Positions 51,289-59,189 of a DNA stretch of 64,000 nt are shown one piece after another. Source of the stretch: Streptomyces odontomachi. Lineage in GTDB: Bacteria > Actinomycetota > Actinomycetes > Streptomycetales > Streptomycetaceae. A model generated the notes under the pieces. That model worked only from the letters and a program-made list of their open reading frames with translations, made no database searches and was not told the origin of the DNA. The stretch is taken from positions 620,001-684,000 of the forward strand of contig NZ_JAMJWG010000003.1 of the NCBI RefSeq assembly GCF_024435355.1, read 5' to 3'. The position numbers and the translations under genes were made by a program. Numbering within the stretch: the stretch's first letter is position 1; each line of letters starts with the position of its first letter.

Positions 51289-51798
51289 TCAGTCGTCCCC
51301 GCCCGCCCTGTCCTTCTCCGCCAGATGGATCACGCACACTGCGACGGAGATGATCAGCGCCGGGTCCGCGTCGTCCCGCACGATCTCGACGCCGTACGTC
51401 TCGCGCAGCCGCAGCCAGCGCCGTGAGACATGGGCGAGCAGGTCGCCGTCGAACTCGATGACGAACTCGCGGTCCAGGATCTTGCCGCTGACGTCGAGCT
51501 CCGAGCCTCCCTCACTGCCTGCCAGGGCCACGCGGTAGTGGTTGCGGAGCAGGGAGAGCCGCTTGCGCTTCACGGTGGCGAGGGTGTCGCCGTCCCGCTC
51601 GATGATCATCGTGTCGCGCAGCGCGAACATCTTCTTCTTGATCTCGACGAGTACACGGCCCTGCCGGTCCTTCAACTCGAAGGTGTCCCGCAGCCGCAAC
51701 GCCTTGCCGTCGACGAGGTAGACCTTGGCCCCGTGTTCGTCCTCGATCCAGTAGTCCTCGCCGATGCCGAGGAGCCGATCGCGTACCAGGAATTTCAT
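51289..51798 (-). CDS. LURP-one-related (LOR/scramblase-fold) protein
   Basis: The 169-residue protein has the beta-barrel LOR pattern: MKFLVRDRLLGIGEDYWIEDEHGAKVYLVDGKALRLRDTFELKDRQGRVLVEIKKKMFALRDTMIIERDG, with repeated RLRDT and VKRKRLSLLRNHYRV strands. A final helix follows (ADPALIISVAVCVIHLAEKDR). Family members are related to tubby/phospholipid scramblases and may bind lipids; function in bacteria is unknown. It is convergent with the methyltransferase gene and divergent from the NHL gene. Confidence 0.88.
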   Translation of the reverse strand: MKFLVRDRLLGIGEDYWIEDEHGAKVYLVDGKALRLRDTFELKDRQGRVLVEIKKKMFALRDTMIIERDGDTLATVKRKRLSLLRNHYRVALAGSEGGSELDVSGKILDREFVIEFDGDLLAHVSRRWLRLRETYGVEIVRDDADPALIISVAVCVIHLAEKDRAGGDD

Positions 51799-51849
51799 AC
51801 CTGTACCGGTTCCCCGGCGGCCGGCCGGGGACGCCGCCGATGGGCTGAT

Positions 51850-51881
51850 GGGTCGACGGGTCGACGGGCCGACGGGCCGAG
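51850..51881. repeat. Four tandem copies of GGGTCGAC/GGGCCGAC
   Basis: The 8-bp unit repeats at 51850, 51858, 51866 and 51874 with a T/C change, in the 180-bp divergent space before the NHL gene. Partial copies continue to 51903. Confidence 0.9.
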
Positions 51882-51978
51882 ACCGGCCGATGGGTCGACG
51901 GGACGAGCCCGGGCACACAGGTCCTCGGCGGGCGCGACATGCGGAATGGGACGGTCGGCTGTGTGGTTGGCTTGAAAC

Positions 51979-53790
51979 ATGGCAAAGAGTGCACGAGTCC
52001 GCGCTCCCGAGCTGGTCGGGCAGGGTGGCTGGATCAACACAGGCGACAAGGAGCTGAGCCTCGCGAAGCTGCGCGGGCGCATCGTCATCATTGATTTCTG
52101 GACATTCTGTTGTGTGAACTGCCTGCATGTCCTTGACGAGCTGCGCGAGCTCGAGGAGAAGCACCGGGACACCCTGGTGATCGTCGGCGTGCACTCGCCG
52201 AAGTTCGTCCACGAGGCCGAGCACCAGGCCGTCGTGGACGCCGTGGAACGGTACGGCGTGGCGCACCCGGTGCTCGACGACCCGGAGCTGGTCACCTGGA
52301 AGCAGTACGCGGTGCGGGCCTGGCCGACGCTGGTCGTGATCGACCCCGAGGGGTACGTCGTCGCCCAGCACGCCGGTGAGGGGCATGCGCACGCCCTCGC
52401 GCAGCTGGTCGAGGAGCTGGAGGCGGAGCACGAGGCGAAGGGCACGCTGCACCGGGGGGAAGGGCCGTACGTGCCGCCCGAGCCGGTCGCGGCCGACCTG
52501 CGCTTCCCCGGCAACGTGCTGGTCCTGCCGTCCGGGAACCTGCTGGTCTCCGACACCAGCCGGCACCAGCTGGTGGAGCTGGCGCCGGACGGCGAGAGCG
52601 TCGTACGAAGGATCGGGTCCGGTGAGCGCGGCTTCGCCGACGGCACCGCGCAGAGTGCCGGATTCAGCGAGCCGCAGGGGCTCGCGCTGCTGGACGAGCG
52701 GACGGTCGTGGTCGCCGACACCGTGAACCACGCGCTGCGCGGCGTCGACCTCGCCACCGGCGCGGTCAGCACGCTCGCCGGCACCGGACGCCAGTGGTGG
52801 CAGGGCTCACCGACCAGCGGGCCGGCACGCGAGGTGGCCCTCTCCTCGCCGTGGGACGTGGCCGTCTTCGGCGGCAAGGTGTGGATCGCCATGACGGGCG
52901 TGCACCAGCTGTGGACCTACGACCCGGAGGCGGGCACGGTCGAGGTGGCGGCCGGCACCACCAACGAGGGTCTCGTCGACGGCCCCGCCGCCGAGGCCTG
53001 GTTCGCCCAGCCGTCCGGGCTCGCGGTCGGCGGCGACCGGCTGTGGCTGGCGGACGCCGAGACGTCGGCGCTGCGCTGGGTGGACACCGACGGCGCGGTG
53101 CACACCGCGGTCGGCACCGGACTCTTCGACTTCGGGCACCGCGACGGGCCCGCCGCGCAGGCGCTGTTCCAGCACCCGCTGGGTGTCACGGTCCTGCCGG
53201 ACGGCTCGGTCGCGGTCAGCGACACCTACAACCACGCGCTGCGCCGCTACGACCCCGCCACCGGCGAGGTCACCACCCTCGCCACGGACCTGCGGGAACC
53301 CTCCGACGCCGTGGTCGTCGGCGAGGACCTGCTGGTCGTGGAGTCGGCCCGGCACCGGCTGACCCGGCTGCGGCTGCCGGAGGAGGCGGTACGCGTGGCG
53401 GGCGTCGCCCACCGCACGCAGCGCGCCGCGACCGATGTCGCCCCCGGTGAGTTCCGGCTCGACGTGATCTTCCAGCCGCCGGCCGGCCAGAAGCTCGACG
53501 ACAGCTTCGGCCCCGCCACCCGACTGCTGGTCTCCGCGACCCCGCCCGAGCTGCTGCGCGACGGCGCGGGACAGGGCACCGACCTGGCCCGCACCCTGGA
53601 CCTCGACCCGGCGGTGCGCGAGGGCGTCCTGCATGTCTCGGCGATGGCCGCCTCCTGCGACGACGACGGCTCCGAGTACGCGGCCTGCCACGTACACCAG
53701 CAGGACTGGGGCGTCCCGGTACGCCTCACCGAGAACGGCGCGCGGCGCCTGCCGCTGGTGTTGGCGGGGATGGACGACGCGGCGGGCTGA
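51979..53790 (+). CDS. Thioredoxin-like/NHL-repeat protein (NHLRC2-like)
   Basis: The 603-residue protein joins an N-terminal thioredoxin fold (about residues 10-150; active-site-like FCCVNC, cis-Pro region WPTLVVID) to an NHL beta-propeller. NHL repeats read FPGNVLVLPSGNLLVSDTSRHQLVEL, FSEPQGLALLDERTVVVADTVNHALRGVD, SSPWDVAVFGGKVWIAMTGVHQLW and HPLGVTVLPDGSVAVSDTYNHALRRYD, with a C-terminal beta domain. It matches human NHLRC2 and bacterial homologues in architecture. The CxxC suggests redox chemistry. No signal peptide is seen, so it is likely cytoplasmic. No strong ribosome-binding site precedes ATG 51979. Confidence 0.9.
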   Translation: MAKSARVRAPELVGQGGWINTGDKELSLAKLRGRIVIIDFWTFCCVNCLHVLDELRELEEKHRDTLVIVGVHSPKFVHEAEHQAVVDAVERYGVAHPVLDDPELVTWKQYAVRAWPTLVVIDPEGYVVAQHAGEGHAHALAQLVEELEAEHEAKGTLHRGEGPYVPPEPVAADLRFPGNVLVLPSGNLLVSDTSRHQLVELAPDGESVVRRIGSGERGFADGTAQSAGFSEPQGLALLDERTVVVADTVNHALRGVDLATGAVSTLAGTGRQWWQGSPTSGPAREVALSSPWDVAVFGGKVWIAMTGVHQLWTYDPEAGTVEVAAGTTNEGLVDGPAAEAWFAQPSGLAVGGDRLWLADAETSALRWVDTDGAVHTAVGTGLFDFGHRDGPAAQALFQHPLGVTVLPDGSVAVSDTYNHALRRYDPATGEVTTLATDLREPSDAVVVGEDLLVVESARHRLTRLRLPEEAVRVAGVAHRTQRAATDVAPGEFRLDVIFQPPAGQKLDDSFGPATRLLVSATPPELLRDGAGQGTDLARTLDLDPAVREGVLHVSAMAASCDDDGSEYAACHVHQQDWGVPVRLTENGARRLPLVLAGMDDAAG

Positions 53791-53814
53791 GCGCCGGGGG
53801 GTGGTTGGGTGCGG

Positions 53815-53961
53815 TGCGCAGTTCCCCGCGCCCCTTTCTCCCGGTCGGCTGGTGGCCTGGCGCGCGAGGCGTTGCCCCCTGGGGTCGGTGGCGATCTGAC
53901 GGTTTCGTCGTGGCTGGTCGCGCAGTTCCCCGCGCCCCTTGAGGGTGGGCACTGAGTGCCC
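53815..53961. repeat. Third cluster of palindromic intergenic repeats (2 units)
   Basis: GCGCAGTTCCCCGCGCCCC copies lie at 53815-53834 and 53918-53938. The second is followed by GGGCAC-TGA-GTGCCC (53947-53961), the same companion palindrome seen in the other clusters, but without the inverted partner. Confidence 0.9.
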
Positions 53962-54020
53962 GACGCACGGGCGCCTGCTGTTGCCCCCGCGTCCCGGCAG
54001 AGGCATCGTGTCTGGTAGAC

Positions 54021-54044
54021 CCAGGTATATCCAGATATGCCTGG
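54021..54044. promoter_or_regulatory. 24-bp imperfect inverted repeat upstream of the phosphatase operon, candidate operator
   Basis: The half-sites CCAGGTATATCC and AGATATGCCTGG pair at 10 of 12 positions. The site is 58 bp before the GTG start, is strikingly AT-rich for this genome, and overlaps a probable promoter. Confidence 0.55.
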
Positions 54045-54101
54045 CCCATCGACAAGGTCGAAAAGGGGTGAGGGGTCGTCCCTCGCAGACGACCCGAGCC
54101 A

Positions 54102-55871
54102 GTGAGCGCTTCCGCCGGTTCACCGGTCGGCCGGTCGGCGGCCCGGCGCGCGCACGGGCCCCAGCCGGCCAGCGTGCTGGCGCACGCGCCCTGCCCCGTG
54201 CTGGTCGTCCGGCCCTCCGGCGTGATCAGTCAGGTGAACGGCGCCGCCGCCCGGCTCTTTCCGACGGCGGTGCCCGGAGCGCTGCTGGACGACACCACCC
54301 CACCCTGGCTCGCCGGGGGCCACCGGCGGCTCGCCGTCGCCGCTCCGGCGGGCGACACCGGCCGCAGCGTGCGCGGGCGGGCGGCCGGCCGGTACTTCGA
54401 CGCATGGCCGACCCCTGGTGAGGGCGGTCAGATTGTGTGGTGGCTGATCGACGACACCTCGGACACCCGCGCAGCGGCCCGGTCCGGAGACCGGTCCGGC
54501 GAGCTGAGGGCGGCGCTGCACGAGGACCCGGAGCGCACCGCGTTCCTGGTCAGCGCCACCAGCGCCCTGCTGACCACCCTGAACTCCGACCGCTGCATGG
54601 AGGTCGGCGCCCGGCTCGCCTCCGGCCACCTCGCGGACGGCGCCGTGGTGGTCGCCCCGCAGGAGGGCGACGACTTCGCGCTGGCCTACGGCATCGACGG
54701 CGCCCCCGCAGGGCACGGCACCGTCTCCGAAGACGCCGTGGCCGGCGTGCCCGTGCTTCATGAGGCGCTGCACGGCTTCCCGCCCGTGACCTCCCACCGC
54801 ATCCCCCCGGACCGGCTGCCCCGGTGGGCGGTGCCCCCGGGGTTCGACGGGGACGTCGGCTCCGTCCGGGTGGTGCCGTTGCCGGGGCACGGGATCCCTG
54901 CCGGTGCCCTGATCCTGCTGCACTCCGACCCCGACCGGCCGCACGGCGAGCACGGCGAGAACGGCGAGCACGGCGAGAACGGCGAGAACGGCGAATTGTT
55001 CGTACGTCTGTTCGCAACGCGTGCAGGGGCGGCCCTCGCCGCGGCCCGGATCTATGCGCGGCAGTCCGCGATCACGGAGACCCTGATGCGCGACCTGCTC
55101 CCGCCGCACCTGCACGAGGTGCACGGCGTGGACTTCGCGGGCGGCTACCGCGCCTCAGGCCGCGCCGAGCGCATCGGCGGCGACTTCTACGCCGTCCACC
55201 CCGGAAGCGACCCCGAGGACGAGTCGCTCGCCGTCCTGGGCGACGTCTGCGGCAAGGGACTCCAGGCCGCCGTGCTGACCGGAAAGATCCGGCACACCCT
55301 CCAGGCGCTGCTGCCCCTGGGCGACGACCACCGGCGCGTGCTCCGCATGCTCAACCACACCCTGCTGACCGACGACGGGTTCGCCACCCTCGTGCTGGCC
55401 TCGGCGGTCCGCCGCGGCGACACCGTGCACCTGCGGCTGACCGGCGCGGGGCACCCGCCACCGCTCGTCGTGCGCGCCGACGGGCGGGTGTCGGAGGTGG
55501 CCACCCGCGGCACGCTGGTCGGCGTGCTGGACGAGGTCGAGGCCGAGACGGTCCCGGTGCGGCTGGCGCCCGGCGAGACGTGCCTGCTCTACAGCGACGG
55601 CATCACCGAGGCCCGCGGCGGGCCGATGGGCCGGGCCTTCTTCGGCGAGGAGCGACTGGCGGCGGCGCTCGCCGAGTGCGCGCGGATGCCCGCCGAGGCC
55701 GTCGTGGCGCACGTCCAGATGCTGGCCACCCAGTGGGTCGGCGAGGGCCGCCACGACGACATGGCGCTGCTCGCCGTCACCGCCCCGTGCGACACCACCA
55801 CCACCACCGCACGCGGCCCCGCGCCTCCGGCCGGCGCTTCCCCGCACGGCCCCGGGGGGAGCGCGACATGA
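54102..55871 (+). CDS. PAS/GAF-containing SpoIIE-type PP2C protein phosphatase
   Basis: The 589-residue protein has a PAS-like domain (about residues 20-120, CPVLVVRPSGVISQVNGAAARLFP), a GAF-like domain (about 155-315) and a C-terminal SpoIIE/PP2C phosphatase (about 345-565). The last carries FAGGYRASGRAERIGGDFYAV, VLGDVCGKGLQAAVLTGKIR, LLYSDGITEARG and GRHDDMALLAV. These Asp residues bind the catalytic metals. A GEH/GEN tripeptide expansion (54951-54991) sits between GAF and phosphatase. It should dephosphorylate an anti-anti-sigma (STAS) partner encoded elsewhere. The stop overlaps the B12 protein start by ATGA, so signal input is probably from that neighbour. Confidence 0.9.
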   Translation: MSASAGSPVGRSAARRAHGPQPASVLAHAPCPVLVVRPSGVISQVNGAAARLFPTAVPGALLDDTTPPWLAGGHRRLAVAAPAGDTGRSVRGRAAGRYFDAWPTPGEGGQIVWWLIDDTSDTRAAARSGDRSGELRAALHEDPERTAFLVSATSALLTTLNSDRCMEVGARLASGHLADGAVVVAPQEGDDFALAYGIDGAPAGHGTVSEDAVAGVPVLHEALHGFPPVTSHRIPPDRLPRWAVPPGFDGDVGSVRVVPLPGHGIPAGALILLHSDPDRPHGEHGENGEHGENGENGELFVRLFATRAGAALAAARIYARQSAITETLMRDLLPPHLHEVHGVDFAGGYRASGRAERIGGDFYAVHPGSDPEDESLAVLGDVCGKGLQAAVLTGKIRHTLQALLPLGDDHRRVLRMLNHTLLTDDGFATLVLASAVRRGDTVHLRLTGAGHPPPLVVRADGRVSEVATRGTLVGVLDEVEAETVPVRLAPGETCLLYSDGITEARGGPMGRAFFGEERLAAALAECARMPAEAVVAHVQMLATQWVGEGRHDDMALLAVTAPCDTTTTTARGPAPPAGASPHGPGGSAT

Positions 55872-57022
55872 GCGCCTCAGACGCCCCGGACACCCCTGGG
55901 CCCCCGGACACCCCGGGCACCTCAGGCACCCCGAACGCACCGGACCGGACATCGTCCGCGTCCGAACGCCTTGCCGTCGCACGCGACGCGCTGTGGGACG
56001 CCCTGCGCGACTCCGACGAGCGGCGGGCGTGCCGGGTCGCCGTGGCGGCCCTGGACGACGGCGTTCCTGTGGAGGACGCCCTGCTGGAGGTGGTCGCCCC
56101 GCTCCAGCGGCGGGTCGGCCTCGAATGGGCGGCCGACCGGATCACCGTCGCACAGGAGCACGCCGCCACCGCCGTCGCCGACCAGGTCGTCACCGCGATC
56201 ATGGCCCATCCGGCGGCGACCGACGGCCCCGCGGCGCACGGCGGCGAACGCGGCCGGATCACGGTGTGCTGCGTGGACGGCGAGTGGCACGCCCTGCCCG
56301 CCCGGCTGCTGGCCGAGGTGCTGCGGCTGCACGGCTGGCGGATCCACTACCTGGGTGGTCAGTTGCCGTTGCCCAACCTGGTCGCCGACGTGTACCGCAC
56401 CGATCCGCACGCCGTGGCCCTGTCGTGCTCGCTGCCCGTGCGGCTGCCCACCGCGCACGCCGCGATCACCGCCTGCCAGGCCACCGGTGTGCCGGTGTTC
56501 GTGGGCGGCGCCGCGTTCGGCGCCGACGGTCGTTACGCACGGCTGCTCGGGGCCGACGCCTGGGCGCCCGACGCCCGGGCCGCCGCGGCCCGGCTCGCCG
56601 AAGGCCTGCCCGAACCGCACGGCCCGGGCCGGCCCAGGCCGGTGGACGGCCGCGCAGCCGCGGCGCACCACGAGTACCTGGACCTCACCCGGGACGCGCC
56701 CGAGCTGGTGCGCGCGACGCACACCGAGCTGATGGAGCAGGCCCGGACGGTGGAGGTCCTGCCGGAACCTCATCTGCCGGAGGTCGCCGCGGACATCGCC
56801 CGGGTCGTCGACTACCTGGCCGCGTCCCTGTACTGCGACGACGCGGATCTCTTCACCGACTTCATCCGGTGGGCGGCGGCCGTCCAGGCCACCCGCGGCA
56901 TACCCGCCGACTACCTGGTGGCGCTGCTCGACACGCTCGCCACCCGGTTGCACGACTTTCCGGAGACCATGCGCCTGATCGGTGCGGCGCATGCGCTCCC
57001 CGATCTCACGACGGACGTCTGA
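55868..57022 (+). CDS. B12-binding regulatory protein with CarH-type Wx9EH light-sensor motif
   Basis: The 384-residue protein has a disordered start, then a B12-binding-2 helical bundle (about residues 30-110) with Trp87, nine residues, Glu97-His98. This is the Wx9EH pattern that cups the adenosyl group in the CarH photoreceptor. A cobalamin Rossmann domain follows (about 128-255) with the lower-ligand E-x-H at Glu139-His141 (GEWHALPA; the usual Gly is Pro), and strands VALSCSLPV and VPVFVGGAAFG. The last roughly 110 residues form an extra helical domain. The bis-His residue next to Trp in CarH is Ala88 here. No DNA-binding domain is present. It is coupled to the SpoIIE phosphatase, so light or B12 control of a partner switch is inferred. 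Confidence 0.82.
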   Translation: MSASDAPDTPGPPDTPGTSGTPNAPDRTSSASERLAVARDALWDALRDSDERRACRVAVAALDDGVPVEDALLEVVAPLQRRVGLEWAADRITVAQEHAATAVADQVVTAIMAHPAATDGPAAHGGERGRITVCCVDGEWHALPARLLAEVLRLHGWRIHYLGGQLPLPNLVADVYRTDPHAVALSCSLPVRLPTAHAAITACQATGVPVFVGGAAFGADGRYARLLGADAWAPDARAAAARLAEGLPEPHGPGRPRPVDGRAAAAHHEYLDLTRDAPELVRATHTELMEQARTVEVLPEPHLPEVAADIARVVDYLAASLYCDDADLFTDFIRWAAAVQATRGIPADYLVALLDTLATRLHDFPETMRLIGAAHALPDLTTDV

Positions 57023-57094
57023 CGCCCGTCCGACGCCCCGTCCGGGGCAGATGGCGGCAGTCCGCCGCCGCATCACGCCGTGGTGTGGCGTGGC

Positions 57095-57352
57095 TCACTC
57101 GTACGTGCCGTAGTCCCCGTACGTGCCGCCGGGGTGGTGATGGTGGTGGCGTTCCTCCTCGACCACCGGGGAGGGCGGCACCACGACCCGGCGGCGCCGG
57201 GCGATCCCGCTGAACGTGGCGATGCCGATGAGGCCGACGGCCATGAGGATGATGCCGACGAGATCCAGGTTGACCCCGCTCATGTGCCAGTCGGTCGCGA
57301 AGGTGAGGATGGCTCCGACGGCGATCAGGATGATGCATCCGCCAATACCCAT
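57095..57352 (-). CDS. DUF6458 small membrane protein
   Basis: The 85-residue protein has two hydrophobic helices (GGCIILIAVGAILTFATDW and LDLVGIILMAVGLIGIATFSGI) separated by a short loop, then a basic and His-rich cytoplasmic tail (ARRRRVVVPPS, five His). This matches the DUF6458 pattern found throughout actinomycetes. AGGGGGAGA precedes ATG 57352. It is convergent with the B12 gene. Function unknown; the His tail might bind metal. Confidence 0.85.
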   Translation of the reverse strand: MGIGGCIILIAVGAILTFATDWHMSGVNLDLVGIILMAVGLIGIATFSGIARRRRVVVPPSPVVEEERHHHHHPGGTYGDYGTYE

Positions 57353-57498
57353 GGTCTCTCCCCCTCCTGTCTGTCCGGTCCTACCGGGCCATGCTTCGGT
57401 CTGACTCGTTTGCCGTTCTGACTCTCTGACTCGTTTGCTCTGACTCGTTTGCTGTTCCGCCTCCGGGTACCCCGGCGGGCAGCGAGCATGCGGGAACG

Positions 57499-57523
57499 GG
57501 CTCGTGACACGCCATCACGAGCC
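57499..57523 (-). terminator. Hairpin downstream of the aminopeptidase gene
   Basis: GGCTCGTGA and TCACGAGCC form a 9-bp stem with a 7-base loop, 53 bp past the aminopeptidase stop on the minus strand. Three copies of TCTGACTCGTTTGC-like sequence lie beyond it (57409-57453). Confidence 0.55.
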
Positions 57524-57576
57524 ATGTCCGGCAAAACGGAAAAATGGCCAGGGGGGAAGAGGCTGTCCCTCTCCGG

Positions 57577-58953
57577 CTACCCCTCCAGGAACGCCCGCAG
57601 CGCGCCCGCCAACTGGTACGGGTCGTCGGCCGCGCAGAGTTCGCGCGCGCTGTGCATGGACAGGATGGCCACGCCCACGTCGACGGTCTGGAAGCCGTGC
57701 CGGGCGGCGGTGATGGGGCCGATGGTGGTGCCGCAGGGCATGGCGTTGTGCGAGACGAACGACTGGAGCGGCACGCCCGCCTTCTCGCAGGCCGCGGCGA
57801 ACACGGCTCGTCCGCTGCCGTCGGTAGCGTAACGATTGTTCACGTTGACCTTGAGGATGGGCCCCTCGCCGGCGCGCGGCTGGTGGGTCGGGTCGTGCCG
57901 CTCCGGGTAGTTGGGGTGCACGGCGTGGCCGGTGTCCGAGGAGACGCAGACGGAGCCGGCGAAGGCGCGCGCCCGGTCTTCCAGCGTCCCGCCGCGTGCG
58001 AACACCGAGCGCTCCAGCACGGTGCCGAGCAGCGGGCCGTCGGCGCCGGTGTCGGACTGCGAGCCGTTCTCCTCGTGGTCGAAGGCGACGAACACCGGGA
58101 TGTGGGTCGGCGAGGCGTCGTCGGTGCCCGCGTCCGCAGAGCCGGAGTCCGGGGAGCAGACGGCGGCCAGCGCTGCGGTGGCGGCGTGCACGGACAGCAG
58201 GTTGTCCAGCCGTGGGGCGGCGACGAGTTCACGGTCGCGGCCGAGGTAGGCCGGTGGCTCGACGGAGTGCGTCATCAGGTCCCAGCCGGTGACGTCCCCG
58301 GCGGGGAGCCCGCACTCCTCCTCCAGGAAGCGGATCAGGTCGCCCTCGTGGACCTCGCCGAGCCCCCACACGGGCTGGAGGTGGCGCTGCTTGTCGAGCT
58401 TGAGTCCCTCGGCGGTGACCGAGCGGTCCAGGTGGATCGCCAACTGCGGCACGCGCAGCAGCGGCCGGTCGATGTTCACCAGCCGGGAGCTGCCGTCCCG
58501 CAGGCTGAGCCGGCCGGCGATGCCCAGGTCGCGGTCGAGCCAGGAGTTGAGCAGCGGTCCGCCGTAGATCTCCACGGCGACCTGCCGCCAGCCGAACGAG
58601 CCGGTGTCCGGGAGCGGCTTGACCCGCAGGTTCGGCGAGTCGGTGTGGGCGCCGACGATCCGGAACGGGGCGTGCGCCGGCGCGTTCGGCGGCACGTACC
58701 AGGCCACGATGGCGCCGCCGCGCAGCACGTACCTGCCACCCGACGACCCGTCCCAGGCGTCGGTCTCGGCGACCTGGCGGAAGCCGATCTTCTCCAGGCG
58801 CGCGGCCGCGTTCGCCACAGCGTGGTACGGCGACGGGCTCGCGGACACGAACGACATGAGGTCGTCGGTGTGGCCGCGGTCGAAGCCGTGGGGGGCGCGC
58901 GGAGCGCTGCCGGAGGCGGCGGCGCTGCGGGACGGGCGGACACTTTTGCTCAT
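57577..58953 (-). CDS. M18 family aminopeptidase
   Basis: The 458-residue metallopeptidase contains the M18 zinc ligands in context: VGAHTDSPNLRVKPLP near the front, LDNLLSVHAA, FDHEENGSQSDTGADGPLL with the catalytic Glu pair, VSSDTGHAVHPNYPERHD and a C-terminal SHNAMPCGTTIGPITAARHGFQTVDVGVAILSMHSARE. These match aspartyl aminopeptidase-like dinuclear enzymes forming dodecamers. It removes N-terminal residues from peptides in the cytoplasm. AAGGTGA lies just upstream of ATG 58953. A strong 17-bp hairpin ends 19 bp before the start codon, leaving no room for a separate promoter between them. Confidence 0.93.
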   Translation of the reverse strand: MSKSVRPSRSAAASGSAPRAPHGFDRGHTDDLMSFVSASPSPYHAVANAAARLEKIGFRQVAETDAWDGSSGGRYVLRGGAIVAWYVPPNAPAHAPFRIVGAHTDSPNLRVKPLPDTGSFGWRQVAVEIYGGPLLNSWLDRDLGIAGRLSLRDGSSRLVNIDRPLLRVPQLAIHLDRSVTAEGLKLDKQRHLQPVWGLGEVHEGDLIRFLEEECGLPAGDVTGWDLMTHSVEPPAYLGRDRELVAAPRLDNLLSVHAATAALAAVCSPDSGSADAGTDDASPTHIPVFVAFDHEENGSQSDTGADGPLLGTVLERSVFARGGTLEDRARAFAGSVCVSSDTGHAVHPNYPERHDPTHQPRAGEGPILKVNVNNRYATDGSGRAVFAAACEKAGVPLQSFVSHNAMPCGTTIGPITAARHGFQTVDVGVAILSMHSARELCAADDPYQLAGALRAFLEG

Positions 58954-58972
58954 GGGTTCACCTTAACGACGC

Positions 58973-59011
58973 TCGAGGGCCCATTCCCCGGGTTGGGGAA
59001 TGGGCCCTCGA
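58973..59011 (-). terminator. Perfect 17-bp hairpin: terminator of the acyl-CoA dehydrogenase gene or leader hairpin of the aminopeptidase gene
   Basis: TCGAGGGCCCATTCCCC (58973-58989) pairs exactly with 58995-59011 around a 5-base loop. It is 179 bp after the upstream gene's stop but only 19 bp before the next gene's start on the same strand. Confidence 0.75.
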
Positions 59012-59189
59012 ACGAGTGTAGGAGCAGGTCCGGCAGCCACGGGGGTGGTGTCGCGGCTGCCGGACCGCCCAGCGGGCCCGCCGGTGCGCACACACCGGCA
59101 GGGCCCCGCAGTCGGTCGGGGGTGGGGGTTCCCGGACCCAGGGTGGGGCAGGCCGGGCCCCGGCCGTCCGCGGGGTGAACGGTCCGGGA

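Larger units (their letters stand above)
53791..54101. other. 311-bp intergenic region before the phosphatase gene
   Basis: The region holds two palindromic-repeat copies and an AT-rich 24-bp inverted repeat (54021-54044) likely to be an operator. No gene is supported. Confidence 0.6.

Noticed and set aside
57330..57352. Riboswitch or RNA gene near DUF6458
   Set aside because: Only short unrelated hairpins are visible; no recognisable RNA family consensus.
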